A stretch of 64,000 nt of DNA from Actinopolymorpha pittospori. GTDB lineage: Bacteria > Actinomycetota > Actinomycetes > Propionibacteriales > Actinopolymorphaceae. Shown one piece after another: positions 25,577-34,615 of the stretch (its first letter is position 1; the number at the start of each line of letters is the position of its first letter). Below the pieces are notes generated by a model. That model was not told the origin of the DNA and ran no database searches. It saw nothing but the letters and a program-made list of their open reading frames with translations. Both the position numbers and the translations under genes were made by a program. The stretch is from contig NZ_JADBEM010000001.1 in the NCBI RefSeq assembly GCF_014873875.1, positions 4,588,001 through 4,652,000 on the forward strand, given 5' to 3'.

Positions 25577-26787
25577 CGTGCACCTTCCTCGACCGGGCCG
25601 ACCTCGTCCATCAGTCCCCGCAGCCGGGCGGCGATGTCCTCGGGTCGTACGTCGTTGATCCAGACCCCCATCGCGGACTCCGAGCTCGCGAGGTACTTGA
25701 GCTTGTTCGCGGCACGTCGGATCGAGAACACCTGCAGGTGCAGCGCGGCGAGGTCGCGGTCGAGGTGCACAGGCGCCTGGTGCCAGGAGGAGATGTAGGG
25801 GAGCGGTACGCCGGCCGGGGCGGGCGTACCGGTCGACGCCGGCGCCGGTCCGCCGGGCGGCGGAGTCGGGGCGGCTCCCTCGGGGACGAAGTAGCGGTCG
25901 AGTGCCCGCAGCACGCGGAGGTAGAGCGGGCCGAAGTCGTCCCGTTCGGCGTCGTTGAGCGCGGGCAGGTCAGGCACCCGGCGGTGCGGGTAGAAGTGCA
26001 CCTCGACCGGCCAGCGGGCCGCGGCGGGGACGAACGCCGTCCAGTGGGCGGTCTGGGCGACCACCCGGACCTGGGCGGAGCGCTCGGCGGCGAGGACGTC
26101 CTCGAAGAGGTTGCGGGACGTGCGGTAGGCGTAGGCCCGAGCGGAGTCCAGCATCCGCCGCGTCCGTGGGGTCACGAACGGGTAGGCGTAGATCTGCCCG
26201 TGCGGATGGTGCAGGGTGACACCGATCTCCTCGCCGCGGTTCTCGAAGCAGAAGACCTGCTCCACACCCGGCACGGCGCTGAGCTCGGAGGTCCGGTCGA
26301 CCCAGGCCTCCATGACGGTCCGGACCCGGGACGGGGTGAGCGACCCGAACGCCAGGCCGTGGTCGGAGGTGAAGCAGACCACCTCGCACCGTCCCACACC
26401 GGGCCGGCGGGCGAACAGGTCACCGTCGGGGCCCCCGGCGGCCGAGCCGTTCGCGCTCGCGACCCCGGTGACGGCGGCCTCCATGGCGAAGGAGGGGAAG
26501 CGGTTCTCGAAGACCACCACGTCGTAGGCGCTGTCGGGGATCTCCGAAGGGTGACCCGGCCTGGACGGGCACAGCGGGCACTGGTCGGCCGGGGGCAGGA
26601 AGGTGCGGGACTGGCGGTGCGCGGCCACCGCGACCCACTCGTCGAGGAGGGCGTCGTAGCGCAGCTCCGAGCCGGGCGAGCGGGGCCCGAGGTCTCGCTG
26701 GTCGACGGCGTCGCGGGCGAGGCCGTCGGACTCGTCGAAGTAGATCAGTTCCCGCCCGTCGGCCAACCGGGTCGTCGTCTTCTTCAT
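25573..26787 (-). CDS. galT: Galactose-1-phosphate uridylyltransferase
   Basis: 404 aa. It exchanges UMP between UDP-glucose and galactose 1-phosphate through a His intermediate in HHPHGQIYAYPF (active HPH near residue 200). A zinc pair CPLC lies near residue 70, and the RSRTFLPP-like QSRTFLPPADQCP and VVFENRFPSF blocks are conserved. A Pro/Gly/Thr-rich insert of about 25 residues (around 315-340) is unusual and probably a surface loop. It is the first gene of the minus-strand gal operon. The 227-bp gap to the divergent CorC-like gene must hold both promoters; a TAGGGT at 26868-26873 (minus) is a possible -10, without a clear -35. Confidence 0.95.
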   Translation of the reverse strand: MKKTTTRLADGRELIYFDESDGLARDAVDQRDLGPRSPGSELRYDALLDEWVAVAAHRQSRTFLPPADQCPLCPSRPGHPSEIPDSAYDVVVFENRFPSFAMEAAVTGVASANGSAAGGPDGDLFARRPGVGRCEVVCFTSDHGLAFGSLTPSRVRTVMEAWVDRTSELSAVPGVEQVFCFENRGEEIGVTLHHPHGQIYAYPFVTPRTRRMLDSARAYAYRTSRNLFEDVLAAERSAQVRVVAQTAHWTAFVPAAARWPVEVHFYPHRRVPDLPALNDAERDDFGPLYLRVLRALDRYFVPEGAAPTPPPGGPAPASTGTPAPAGVPLPYISSWHQAPVHLDRDLAALHLQVFSIRRAANKLKYLASSESAMGVWINDVRPEDIAARLRGLMDEVGPVEEGAR

Positions 26788-27020
26788 CCCTGCCCGTCTC
26801 CACCTACGCCGTCGGCCTGGTCGACGTAGGCACGAAACCGGAGCGGTCGCGCGTACGTCGGAGAAACCCTAGCGTCGTGCCCAGGAGGCCGGCGCCGTGC
26901 GGGTGCGGTGTGCGGATGCTCCTGAAGGGAGTCGTTAGTGTTGTTCGCATGGCGAAAACCTGCGGTCCGGCCTGCCATACCCGGCGACCGCGTAACCTCT
27001 GAGTCCGCGGTGACGTGCCC

Positions 27021-28490
27021 ATGAACGGCGTTCTGGCCAACATCGCGCTCGCGCTCGTGTTTGTCCTGATCGGTGGCGTTTTCGCCGCCGCGGAGATGGC
27101 CCTCGTCTCGTTGCGTGAGGGTCAGGTCAAGTCACTCGCCCAACGCGGCCGGCGCGGCGAGGTGATCGCCCGCCTCACCAGCGACCCCAACCAGTTCCTG
27201 TCCGCCGTCCAGATCGGCGTCACGCTCTCGGGCTTCCTGGCGTCGGCGTTCGCGGGTGCCAACCTCTCCTCCGACCTCGCCCCGGTCCTGCAGCGGATCG
27301 GGGTGCCGAAGGGCGCCTCGGAGCCGGTGGCCCTGGTCCTGATCACGATCGCGGTGTCCTACGTCTCGATCGTGCTCGGCGAGCTCGCGGCCAAGCGGCT
27401 CGCGCTGCAGCGGGCAGAGTCGGTGGCCTCGGCCCTGGCGCCGATGATCGCCCGGATCGCCGTCCTGGCCCGGCCGGTCATCTGGTTCCTGTCCAAGTCG
27501 ACCAACGTCGTCGTCCGCCTGCTCGGCGGAGACCCCAACGTCGGCCGCGAGCAGATGAGTGACGAGGAGCTTCGCGAACTCGTCTCGGCGCACGAGACGC
27601 TCGGTGAGGAGGAGCGGGCGATCGTCGACGAGGTGTTCGCCGCGGGCACCCGCCAGCTCCGCGAGGTGATGCTGCCGCGTACCGAGACCGACTTCCTGGA
27701 CGCGTCGACGCCCGTCTACAAGACGGTCAAGCTGGTGATCGAACGGCCGCACTCCCGCTACCCGGTGGTGCGTGGCTCGGCCGACGACGTCGTGGGTTTC
27801 GTCCACGTCCGTGACCTGCTCAACCCGGAGGTCGCCACCCGGTCGGTCCGGGTCGGTGACCTCGCCCGTGACGTGCTGTTCCTGCCCGGTACCAAGCGGG
27901 TGCTCCCGGCGATGTCGGAGATGCGCGCGACGAGCAACCACCTCGCGATCGTGCTCGACGAGTACGGCGGTACGGCCGGCATCGTGACGCTCGAGGACCT
28001 CGTGGAGGAGCTCGTCGGGGACATTCGGGACGAGTACGACACGGTGGAGGAGGCGCATTCCCGCCGCCTGCTGTCCGGTGACGTCGAGGTCGACGGCCGA
28101 CTGAGCCTGGACGACTTCGCCGACGAGACCGGGGTCACCATCCCGGACGGGCCCTACGAGACGGTCGCGGGCTTCGCGGTCTCCCTCCTCGGCCACGTGC
28201 CGCAGGCCGGCGAGGAGGTCGAGTTCGACGGACACCGGTTCCGGGTCGTCGAGATGGACGGTCGGCGGGTGGCACGACTGCGCTTGACGCTGCAGGCGGG
28301 TCCGTCGGACCACCACGACGGCGACCAGCCCGGCGACCAACCCGGCGAACCCGGCGAACCTCGCGAGTCGGACGACGGCGAGGCGTCGGCGGAGCGGGCG
28401 GGGGAGCGGAGGGGGCCCGACCCGGGATCCTCCGGCTCTCAGAACGGCGGTGAGCCGGCGAGGACCGCGGACGCGAAGGGCGGCACCTGA
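27021..28490 (+). CDS. Hemolysin/CorC family membrane protein (DUF21-CBS-CBS-CorC_HlyC)
   Basis: 489 aa. The N-terminal DUF21/CNNM transmembrane domain (1-190) has several hydrophobic helices with AAAEMALVSL and FLSAVQIGVTLSGFLASAFAG. It is followed by a CBS pair (about 205-330; VMLPRTETDFL, VLDEYGGTAGIVTLEDLVEELVG) and a C-terminal CorC_HlyC domain (about 345-420; DGRLSLDDFADETG). Such proteins are linked to magnesium/cobalt export or are general membrane transport regulators; the ion is not certain. The last 70 residues are Gly/Asp/Glu/Pro-rich. ATG 27021 is used; GTG 27015 is in frame just before it. A possible -10, TAACCT, is at 26993. Confidence 0.9.
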   Translation: MNGVLANIALALVFVLIGGVFAAAEMALVSLREGQVKSLAQRGRRGEVIARLTSDPNQFLSAVQIGVTLSGFLASAFAGANLSSDLAPVLQRIGVPKGASEPVALVLITIAVSYVSIVLGELAAKRLALQRAESVASALAPMIARIAVLARPVIWFLSKSTNVVVRLLGGDPNVGREQMSDEELRELVSAHETLGEEERAIVDEVFAAGTRQLREVMLPRTETDFLDASTPVYKTVKLVIERPHSRYPVVRGSADDVVGFVHVRDLLNPEVATRSVRVGDLARDVLFLPGTKRVLPAMSEMRATSNHLAIVLDEYGGTAGIVTLEDLVEELVGDIRDEYDTVEEAHSRRLLSGDVEVDGRLSLDDFADETGVTIPDGPYETVAGFAVSLLGHVPQAGEEVEFDGHRFRVVEMDGRRVARLRLTLQAGPSDHHDGDQPGDQPGEPGEPRESDDGEASAERAGERRGPDPGSSGSQNGGEPARTADAKGGT

Positions 28491-28726
28491 GGGTCCGCGA
28501 CACTGCGTGGCGGTGCGGTCCCGGAATCTCAGGGTGGGGAGTAAGTAACCGCAGGTCACGGGGTGGAGTGAGGGCGCGTCGACGCGGGCGTTCACGCGGT
28601 CGAGCAGGCCCGGATCGGCGTCGGAACCGCGCCGGACAGTGATCATCCAGTATGCAGTACGCCCCGGCCGGGCCGGGTGTGGACTGGTCGCCCGCTCCGC
28701 CGAGGAGGGCTGGCACAATTCAGTGC

Positions 28727-29737
28727 ATGTCGCGACCGCGCGTGTTCTCGGGCATCCAGCCCACCGCCGACTCCTTCCACCTGGGCAACTACCTGGGGGC
28801 CGTTCGGCAGTGGGTCGGTATGCAGGACGATCACGACGCGTTCTACTGCGTGGTCGACCTGCACGCGATCACCGTGGGGCATGACCCGGCCCTGCTGCGG
28901 GAGCGGAGCCTGCGCTCCGTCGCCCAGCTGCTCGCGGCCGGTCTCGACCCTGACCGGTGCACGCTGTTCGTCCAGAGCCACGTCGCCGAGCACACCCAGC
29001 TGGCCTGGATCCTCGGCTGCCTGACCGGCTTCGGCGAAGCCAGCCGGATGACGCAGTTCAAGGACAAGACCCAGCGTCAGGGCACCGAGGGCGCCACCGT
29101 CGGGCTGTTCACCTACCCGGTGCTGATGGCCGCCGACATCCTGCTCTACCAGACCGACCAGGTCCCGGTCGGTGAGGACCAGCGCCAGCACCTCGAGCTG
29201 AGCCGTGATCTCGCCCAGCGCTTCAACAGCAGGTACGGCGACACCTTCCGAATCCCCGAGGCCTACATCCTCAAGGAGACGGCCAAGATCTACGACCTGC
29301 AGGACCCGACAGCCAAGATGAGCAAGTCCGCCTCGACACCGGGCGGCATCATCGAGCTGCTGGACGACCCGAAGGTCTCCGCCAAGCGCATCCGCAGCGC
29401 CGTCACCGACTCCGGCCGCGAGATCCGGTTCGACCACGACCAGAAGCCTGGCGTCTCCAACCTCCTCACCATCCTGTCCGCGCTCACCGAGCAGTCGGTG
29501 CCCGCGCTCGAGGAGCACTACGTCGGCGGTCGCGGCTACGGCGACCTCAAGCGCGACGTCGCTGACGCGGTGGTGGAGTTCGTGACGCCGTTCCGGGAGC
29601 GCACGCTCGCGCTGCTGGAGGACCCGGAGAGTCTCGACAACATCCTCGCGCGGGGAGCCGAGCGCGCACGCGCGGTGGCCGCGGAGACCCTTCGCGAGGC
29701 CGAGGACCGGCTCGGCTTCATCGTGGCGAAGCGTTAG
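28727..29737 (+). CDS. trpS: Tryptophanyl-tRNA synthetase
   Basis: 336 aa class I synthetase. The HIGH-type motif is HLGN in SFHLGNYLGAV (near residue 20) and the KMSKS loop is intact in AKMSKSASTPGG (near residue 200); the start RVFSGIQPT is typical TrpRS. ATG 28727 is chosen as homologues begin there; the frame is open to 28652. GAGGAGGG lies about 17 nt upstream, a bit far. The downstream gene follows after 9 bp. Confidence 0.96.
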   Translation: MSRPRVFSGIQPTADSFHLGNYLGAVRQWVGMQDDHDAFYCVVDLHAITVGHDPALLRERSLRSVAQLLAAGLDPDRCTLFVQSHVAEHTQLAWILGCLTGFGEASRMTQFKDKTQRQGTEGATVGLFTYPVLMAADILLYQTDQVPVGEDQRQHLELSRDLAQRFNSRYGDTFRIPEAYILKETAKIYDLQDPTAKMSKSASTPGGIIELLDDPKVSAKRIRSAVTDSGREIRFDHDQKPGVSNLLTILSALTEQSVPALEEHYVGGRGYGDLKRDVADAVVEFVTPFRERTLALLEDPESLDNILARGAERARAVAAETLREAEDRLGFIVAKR

Positions 29738-29746
29738 GCGTCGCCC

Positions 29747-30295
29747 GTGCGCACGATTGGCGTAGCCGTCGCGATTCCCGAGCCATACGGCGGCGAGCTG
29801 CAGCGCTGGCGCGCGGCACTGGGCGACCCGCTGGCCGAGGGCATTCCCACCCACGTGACCCTGCTGCCGCCGACCGAGGTCGACGACGACCTGATGGACG
29901 GGATCGAACGCCATCTGCTGGCGGTGGCCGAGACCTCCCGTCCGTTCGCGATGCGCCTGCACGGCACCGCGACGTTCCGGCCGGTGTCCCCGGTTGTCTT
30001 CGTCGCGGTCGCGGAGGGCATCTCCTCCTGCGAACGCCTCGCCAACGGCGTCCGCAGCGGGCCCCTCGAGCGCGAGCTCGCCTTCCCTTACCACCCGCAC
30101 GTCACCATCGCCCATGACCTGCCCGAGCACGTGCTCGACAAGGCCTACGAGGCGTTGGACGGCTACGCGTGCGCCTTCAACGTGCAGGCGTTCAGCCTCT
30201 TCGAGCACGGCAACGACTCGGTGTGGCGGCCCCAGCGCGACTTCGCCCTCGGCGGACCGTTGCCGGGTCCGATGCCGTCCGAGGCCGCCGGCTGA
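29747..30295 (+). CDS. 2'-5' RNA ligase family protein (2H phosphoesterase fold)
   Basis: 182 aa with the two HxT signature motifs, THVTLL (near residue 35) and HPHVTIAH (near residue 123), of the 2H phosphoesterase/LigT fold. The family includes RNA cyclic phosphodiesterases; the real substrate in actinobacteria is unknown. It begins at GTG 29747, 9 bp after trpS, so is co-transcribed with it. The trpS - 2H protein - YihY - carboxypeptidase order is common in actinobacteria; here a two-component system and two IS elements interrupt it. Confidence 0.85.
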   Translation: MRTIGVAVAIPEPYGGELQRWRAALGDPLAEGIPTHVTLLPPTEVDDDLMDGIERHLLAVAETSRPFAMRLHGTATFRPVSPVVFVAVAEGISSCERLANGVRSGPLERELAFPYHPHVTIAHDLPEHVLDKAYEALDGYACAFNVQAFSLFEHGNDSVWRPQRDFALGGPLPGPMPSEAAG

Positions 30296-30326
30296 CCTCG
30301 CGAAGCCGACGTTCCGGCCGCGGTAC

Positions 30327-30962
30327 TCAGTGCGGCGTGACGAATCCCGACTCGTACGCCGCGATCACGGCCTGGGTGCGGTCCCGCGCCCCGAGCTTGC
30401 TCAGGATGTTGCCCATGTGCGTCTTCACCGTCTCGGTGCTGACGTACAACTTCGCGGCGATCTCGGCGTTCGACAGGCCGGTCGCGACCAGGCGCAGCGT
30501 CTCCGCCTCGCGCTCGGTGAGGGGGAGCGGAGCCCGCGAGGAACCGTGCCGCGCCGCCAGGCCGCGGATCGCGGCGGGAAAGAGCAGCGAGTCACCCTCG
30601 GCGACCAGCCGGATCGCCCGCAGCATCTCCACCGGCCGGGTGCGCTTGAGCAGGAACCCGGAGGTGCCCGCTCGCAGCGCCTCGTAGACGTACTCGTCGT
30701 TCTCGAACGTCGTCACGACCAGGATCTTCGGTGGTTCGGCGACGGTGGTGAGCAGATGCCGGGTGGCCTGTAGGCCGTCGACGCCTGGCATGCGTACGTC
30801 CATCAGCACGATGTCGGGGCGCAGCCGGCGGACGAGCGGCACGACCTCCGCGCCGTCCGCCGCCTCGCCGACCACGGTCAGGTCGTCCTCGGCGTCGAGG
30901 ATCGCGCGCAGGCCACCCCGCACGAGGTCCTCGTCGTCGGCGATCAGGATGGCGATGGTCAC
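30327..30962 (-). CDS. NarL/LuxR-family response regulator
   Basis: 211 aa. The receiver domain has the acidic pair DD (9-10), phosphoacceptor D55 in LMDVRMPG, Thr in VVTTF and Lys in FLLKR. The C-terminal LuxR-type HTH reads PLTEREAETLRLVATGLSNAEIA then KTHMGNILSKLGARDRTQ. Its start overlaps the end of the histidine kinase gene by 4 bp, making a coupled pair. Target genes are not visible. Confidence 0.94.
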   Translation of the reverse strand: MTIAILIADDEDLVRGGLRAILDAEDDLTVVGEAADGAEVVPLVRRLRPDIVLMDVRMPGVDGLQATRHLLTTVAEPPKILVVTTFENDEYVYEALRAGTSGFLLKRTRPVEMLRAIRLVAEGDSLLFPAAIRGLAARHGSSRAPLPLTEREAETLRLVATGLSNAEIAAKLYVSTETVKTHMGNILSKLGARDRTQAVIAAYESGFVTPH

Positions 30963-32188
30963 AGGGGAACCTCCACGGCGACTCGCCAGCGTGCCCCGTC
31001 GACGCCGGCGCTGACCTGCCCACCGAGGCTCTCGACCCGTTCGGCGATTCCGGCCAGTCCGCGCCCGCCGCCGGGGGCGGGCGAGCGATCGGTGACGAGG
31101 GAGTTGGTGAGTTCGAGGGACAGGATGGACGGTCGTACGTCGATGCGTAGGCGGACCGGCACGGCGCCCGCGTGGCGGAGGGCGTTGGTGAGGCCCTCCT
31201 GCACGACCCGGTAGGCCTCCCGCGACACCACGGCCGGGAGGAGCGCCGGGTCGCCCGCGACCTCGGTGTCGACCACCAGGCCGCCGAGGCGGGCCTGGTC
31301 GAGCAGCCGGTCCAGGCCGGCCAGGTCAGGGGTCGGGGCGGTGCCCGAGGACTCCTCGCGGAGCAGCCCGAGTACGTGGTCGAGGTCGGCGAGGGCGGAC
31401 CGCGCGGTCTCCTCGATGGCGCCGAGGGCCCGGGCGGCGAACGCGGGGTCGGTCTCGATCACTCGCCCGGCCGCCCCGGCCTGGATGGTCACCACGCTCA
31501 GCGCATGGCCGACCGAGTCGTGGAGCTCCCGCGCCAGCCGGTTGCGCTCCGCCAAGCGGGCGGTGCGGCGTTCCAGCTCGGCGAGCCGGTCCCTCGGCGA
31601 CGGACCGAGGAGAGCCGGAGCCAGCCGGGCCAGACCACCGCCCGTGGCACGCGCCACCCCGACCAGGACGGCGAGCAGGACCAGCCCGAGCAGAGGGGGG
31701 AGCCAGGCAGGCAGGGACAGCGGCCAGGCGTCGCGAAACGCGCCCGGCCGCAGGTCGACGAACGGGCTCGCGACCAGTACGACGGTGGCGGGCGGCAGCG
31801 CGAGGGTCAGGGCGCTCACGACGGCGCCGGCGGCGAGGTGGACGACGTACCAGACCGCGGCCCGGGCCCGTCCACCGCGCGAGATCGGCGGACCTGGTGT
31901 GAGGGACGCCGCCCGCTCGCCGAGCAACAGCCGGGCGGCGCTGACCTCGAAGGTGCGCACTATCGAGAAGAACGCCGTCACCGCGACGAGCAGCAGGGAC
32001 AGGCCGAAGGCGCGGAACTGGACGAGCAACCCGGCAGCGCTCGGCCCGCCGTTCGCGGCCTCGACGACGGTGAGCGCGACGAGGAAGTACGGCATGAGGA
32101 CGGCGCCGCCGAGGACGAGGTGGAGCCAGCGCAGCCGGGCAGCGCGTCCGAGGTAGGGCCTGGCGACCCGGCTCAGCGCCTCCCACAT
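30959..32188 (-). CDS. Sensor histidine kinase (HisKA_3 type)
   Basis: 409 aa. Four or so hydrophobic helices fill the first 180 residues (for example VLGGAVLMPYFLVALTVVEA and LLGLVLLAVLVGVARATGG), then a coiled segment RLAELERRTARLAERNRLARELHDSVGH with the phosphorylated His, and an ATPase domain ending GGGRGLAGIAERVESLGG. It has no large extracellular domain, as in DesK-like membrane-sensing kinases. ATG 32188 is chosen because the first helix follows directly, although no good Shine-Dalgarno is visible; the frame upstream is shadow coding. Operon with the response regulator. Confidence 0.92.
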   Translation of the reverse strand: MWEALSRVARPYLGRAARLRWLHLVLGGAVLMPYFLVALTVVEAANGGPSAAGLLVQFRAFGLSLLLVAVTAFFSIVRTFEVSAARLLLGERAASLTPGPPISRGGRARAAVWYVVHLAAGAVVSALTLALPPATVVLVASPFVDLRPGAFRDAWPLSLPAWLPPLLGLVLLAVLVGVARATGGGLARLAPALLGPSPRDRLAELERRTARLAERNRLARELHDSVGHALSVVTIQAGAAGRVIETDPAFAARALGAIEETARSALADLDHVLGLLREESSGTAPTPDLAGLDRLLDQARLGGLVVDTEVAGDPALLPAVVSREAYRVVQEGLTNALRHAGAVPVRLRIDVRPSILSLELTNSLVTDRSPAPGGGRGLAGIAERVESLGGQVSAGVDGARWRVAVEVPL

Positions 32189-32329
32189 GAGGAGATGGTG
32201 GCAGAGTTCGCGGCGAGGTGTTCGAAGCCACCGCGTCCGCGGCCGGCGTGAGGTCTCTCGACTCGCGTGAAGGCGAGCTTCCGGCGAAGCTGATCTTTGC
32301 CGTCGGCGCGAGGGGGGTAGCGGGAGACC

Positions 32330-33430
32330 ATGAACGCTTCGCAGCTCAAGGAGCGCGGGAAGGACGTCTCGCGACTCAAGGAGCGCGGTCAGGCAGTCGT
32401 CGCGGGTGCCCGGGCCCGGTGGCCCTTCGTGGACCACTTCGCGCGGGCGCTGCTCCACTACAACTCCGTGATGGGGAGCCAGCTCGCCGCCGCCGCGACG
32501 TACTTCGCCTTCCTGTCGTTCTTTCCCCTGGTGGCGCTGCTGTTCGCCGCCGTCGGCTACGTCGTCGACTACGTGCCGAACGCGGAGGCGGCCGTCACGA
32601 GGGCGCTCGCCTCGGTCCTGCCCGGCATGATCGGCAGTGGCCCGGACCAGATCAACGTCAAGGGAATCGCGAGCCACAAGGCCGGCGTCGGTGTGATCGG
32701 CCTGTTGGTGCTGCTCTACTCCGGGCTGGGCTGGATCTCGGCGTTGCGGACGTCACTGCAGGCGGTGTTCGCCGTCGTGGCGGAGGAGAAGCGCAACTTC
32801 TTCCTGAACAAGCTCTTCGATCTGCTCGTCCTGGTCGTCGTGGGAATCGTGCTGATCGTCTCGGTCGGCCTGGGTACGTCGGTCACCGGTTTCACCGACA
32901 CCGTGCTCCGCCTGCTCGGGCTCTCGCACATGCCCGGCATCGGGGTGGTGCTGCTGATCGCCGCCCTCCTGGTCGGTGTGGGGGCCAACACCGTGCTCTT
33001 CTTCACGCTCTACCGGCTGCTGCCCAAGCACGAGGTGCCGACCGGCTCCCTCTGGAAGGGGGCGCTGCTCGCCGGCATCGGCTTCGAGGTCCTCAAGCAG
33101 CTGGCGAGCCTGGTCATCAGCAGCGTCACGCAGAACCCGTTGTACGGCGCGTTCGCCATCATGATCGCCCTGTTGGTCTGGATCAACTACTTCGACCGGC
33201 TGGCCGTCCTCGGCGCAGCCTGGGCGGTGAGTGCGGTCGCGACCAAGGACCGCTCGGAGGTTTCGAGCCAGGACGGGCCGGGGGCGACGGCCGGGAGGCG
33301 TCCCACCGCGCGGCCCGGCGCCGGCCGTCGTGGTGCGCGGTCGGGGCAGGTCGTGTCGGCGGTGGTCGGTGCGCTCGCGGGCGCGGCGGCGATGGGATGG
33401 TGGAGCCGCCGAAGCCGCGACAGCGACTAG
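32330..33430 (+). CDS. YihY/BrkB family inner-membrane protein
   Basis: 366 aa with six hydrophobic helices (50-290), including the family-typical AAAATYFAFLSFFPLVALLFA, LYSGLGWISALRTSLQAVF and LLVWINYFDRLAVLGAAW. Function is unproven; the old 'ribonuclease BN' name is wrong for this family. The C-terminal 75 residues are polar with a final hydrophobic stretch (SAVVGALAGAAAMGWW), perhaps an extra helix. The TAG stop lies within the first copy of the 12-bp repeat that was hit by the IS elements. AGGAGCG-like purines lie before ATG 32330. Confidence 0.9.
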   Translation: MNASQLKERGKDVSRLKERGQAVVAGARARWPFVDHFARALLHYNSVMGSQLAAAATYFAFLSFFPLVALLFAAVGYVVDYVPNAEAAVTRALASVLPGMIGSGPDQINVKGIASHKAGVGVIGLLVLLYSGLGWISALRTSLQAVFAVVAEEKRNFFLNKLFDLLVLVVVGIVLIVSVGLGTSVTGFTDTVLRLLGLSHMPGIGVVLLIAALLVGVGANTVLFFTLYRLLPKHEVPTGSLWKGALLAGIGFEVLKQLASLVISSVTQNPLYGAFAIMIALLVWINYFDRLAVLGAAWAVSAVATKDRSEVSSQDGPGATAGRRPTARPGAGRRGARSGQVVSAVVGALAGAAAMGWWSRRSRDSD

Positions 33431-33441
33431 GACACGACCTA
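33427..33441 (+). repeat. Left part of a 12-bp tandem repeat interrupted by two IS elements
   Basis: CTAGGACACGAC at 33427-33438, followed by CTA, where IS630 begins. The rest of the array is at 36076-36111. The yihY stop codon is inside this copy. Confidence 0.75.
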
Positions 33442-34612
33442 GTGTTGCGTGATTCTGGTCGCGTTATTTCGCGTTGTTGTCGACGAGTTTCTTGACGTTG
33501 GTCTGGACGAGGCGGACCTTCGCGAGGATCTCTTCGCTGGTAGCGGTCCAGGCGAACGGCTTCGCGTCGACGTTCCAGGTGTCGATGTAGTCCTTGATCT
33601 GCCTGATCAGCACGTTCACCGAGGTGAAGGTGCCGCGGCGGATCGCCTGGCGGGTCAGGATCCCGAACCACGTCTCGACCTGGTTGATCCAGCTCGATCC
33701 GACCGGGGTGAAGTGGAACTTGACGTGCGGATTCTCCTCCAGCCAGGCCTCCACCTCCGGCGTGGTGTGAGTGGACAGGTTGTCCAACACCACATGGACC
33801 TCTTTGCCCGCATGGGGTTTGACGGCCTTCTTCAAGAAGGCCAGGAAGTTCACCCCGTCCCGGGTCGGCCTGCACTCCCCGACGACCTGGCCGGTGCCCA
33901 CATCCAGGGCTGCGAACAGGTTCGTGACACCGTGCCGCACGTAGTCGTGGGTGCGTTTCTCGGTGACCCCGAAGTCCAACGGCAGTAGCGGCTGGGTGCG
34001 GTCCAACGCCTGGATCTGTGTCTTCTCATCGATGGAGAGCACCACCGCACCACCGGGCGGGTCCAGATACAACCCGACCACGTCGGCGACCTTCTCCGCG
34101 AACGCGGGATCCTTGGACAACTTGAACGTGCCATGCCGGTGCGGCGCAAGCCCCTCCTCCCGCCACACCCGAGCCACATAGCCCCACGACACACAGATCC
34201 CCTCGACCCGCTTCAGATACCCAGCCAACCCACGGGTCGACCAGTGCGACAGCCCCGTCCCAGCCGGCGGAGAAGTCCTGGTCAACGCCACCACCCGAGC
34301 CCGCACCCGCGCAGGAACCTGCACCCGCGGCGCAGCCCGATCACGATCATCCAACCCGGCCACACCATGCTCGGCGTAGCGGCGGACCCACCGATCCACC
34401 GTCGGCAACGACACCCCCGCCAACTCCGCGATGTCCTTACGACGCCGCCCTTCCCCATGCCACAACACGATCCGCGCCCGAGTCGCCAGCACAGCCGACA
34501 CATCCCGACTGTTCACCAACGCCCGCAACTCAGCGTCCTGCTCCACCGAAAGCTCCACACCGAGTCAACGAGCCACAACACGAAAAGTAACGCAACCAGA
34601 ATCACGCAACAC
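33442..34612 (-). mobile_element. IS630-family insertion sequence, 1171 bp
   Basis: Ends are inverted repeats: left GTGTTGCGTGATTCTGG... (from 33442) and the complement at the right end (to 34612) match almost fully over about 35 bp. The element is flanked by TA on both sides (33440-33441 and 34613-34614), the target duplication known for IS630/Tc1-mariner elements. It holds one intact transposase gene and nothing else, so it may still be active. Confidence 0.88.
33464..34558 (-). CDS. IS630-family transposase
   Basis: 364 aa and uninterrupted. An N-terminal HTH region (LAGVSLPTVDRWVRRYAEHGV) binds the ends. The RNase H-like DDE domain is complete: first Asp in SIDEKTQIQALDR, second in VLDNLSTHTTPEV and the Glu in PVGSSWINQVETWFGIL. 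The C-terminal WNVDAKPFAWTATSEEIL is typical of IS630. ATG 34558 lies 54 bp inside the right end of the element. Confidence 0.93.
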   Translation of the reverse strand: MELSVEQDAELRALVNSRDVSAVLATRARIVLWHGEGRRRKDIAELAGVSLPTVDRWVRRYAEHGVAGLDDRDRAAPRVQVPARVRARVVALTRTSPPAGTGLSHWSTRGLAGYLKRVEGICVSWGYVARVWREEGLAPHRHGTFKLSKDPAFAEKVADVVGLYLDPPGGAVVLSIDEKTQIQALDRTQPLLPLDFGVTEKRTHDYVRHGVTNLFAALDVGTGQVVGECRPTRDGVNFLAFLKKAVKPHAGKEVHVVLDNLSTHTTPEVEAWLEENPHVKFHFTPVGSSWINQVETWFGILTRQAIRRGTFTSVNVLIRQIKDYIDTWNVDAKPFAWTATSEEILAKVRLVQTNVKKLVDNNAK

Positions 34613-34615
34613 TAG

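Noticed and set aside
28643..30208. 521-codon minus-strand frame opposite trpS and the 2H protein gene
   Set aside because: No domain and low-complexity composition; trpS with intact HIGH and KMSKS motifs occupies the other strand.
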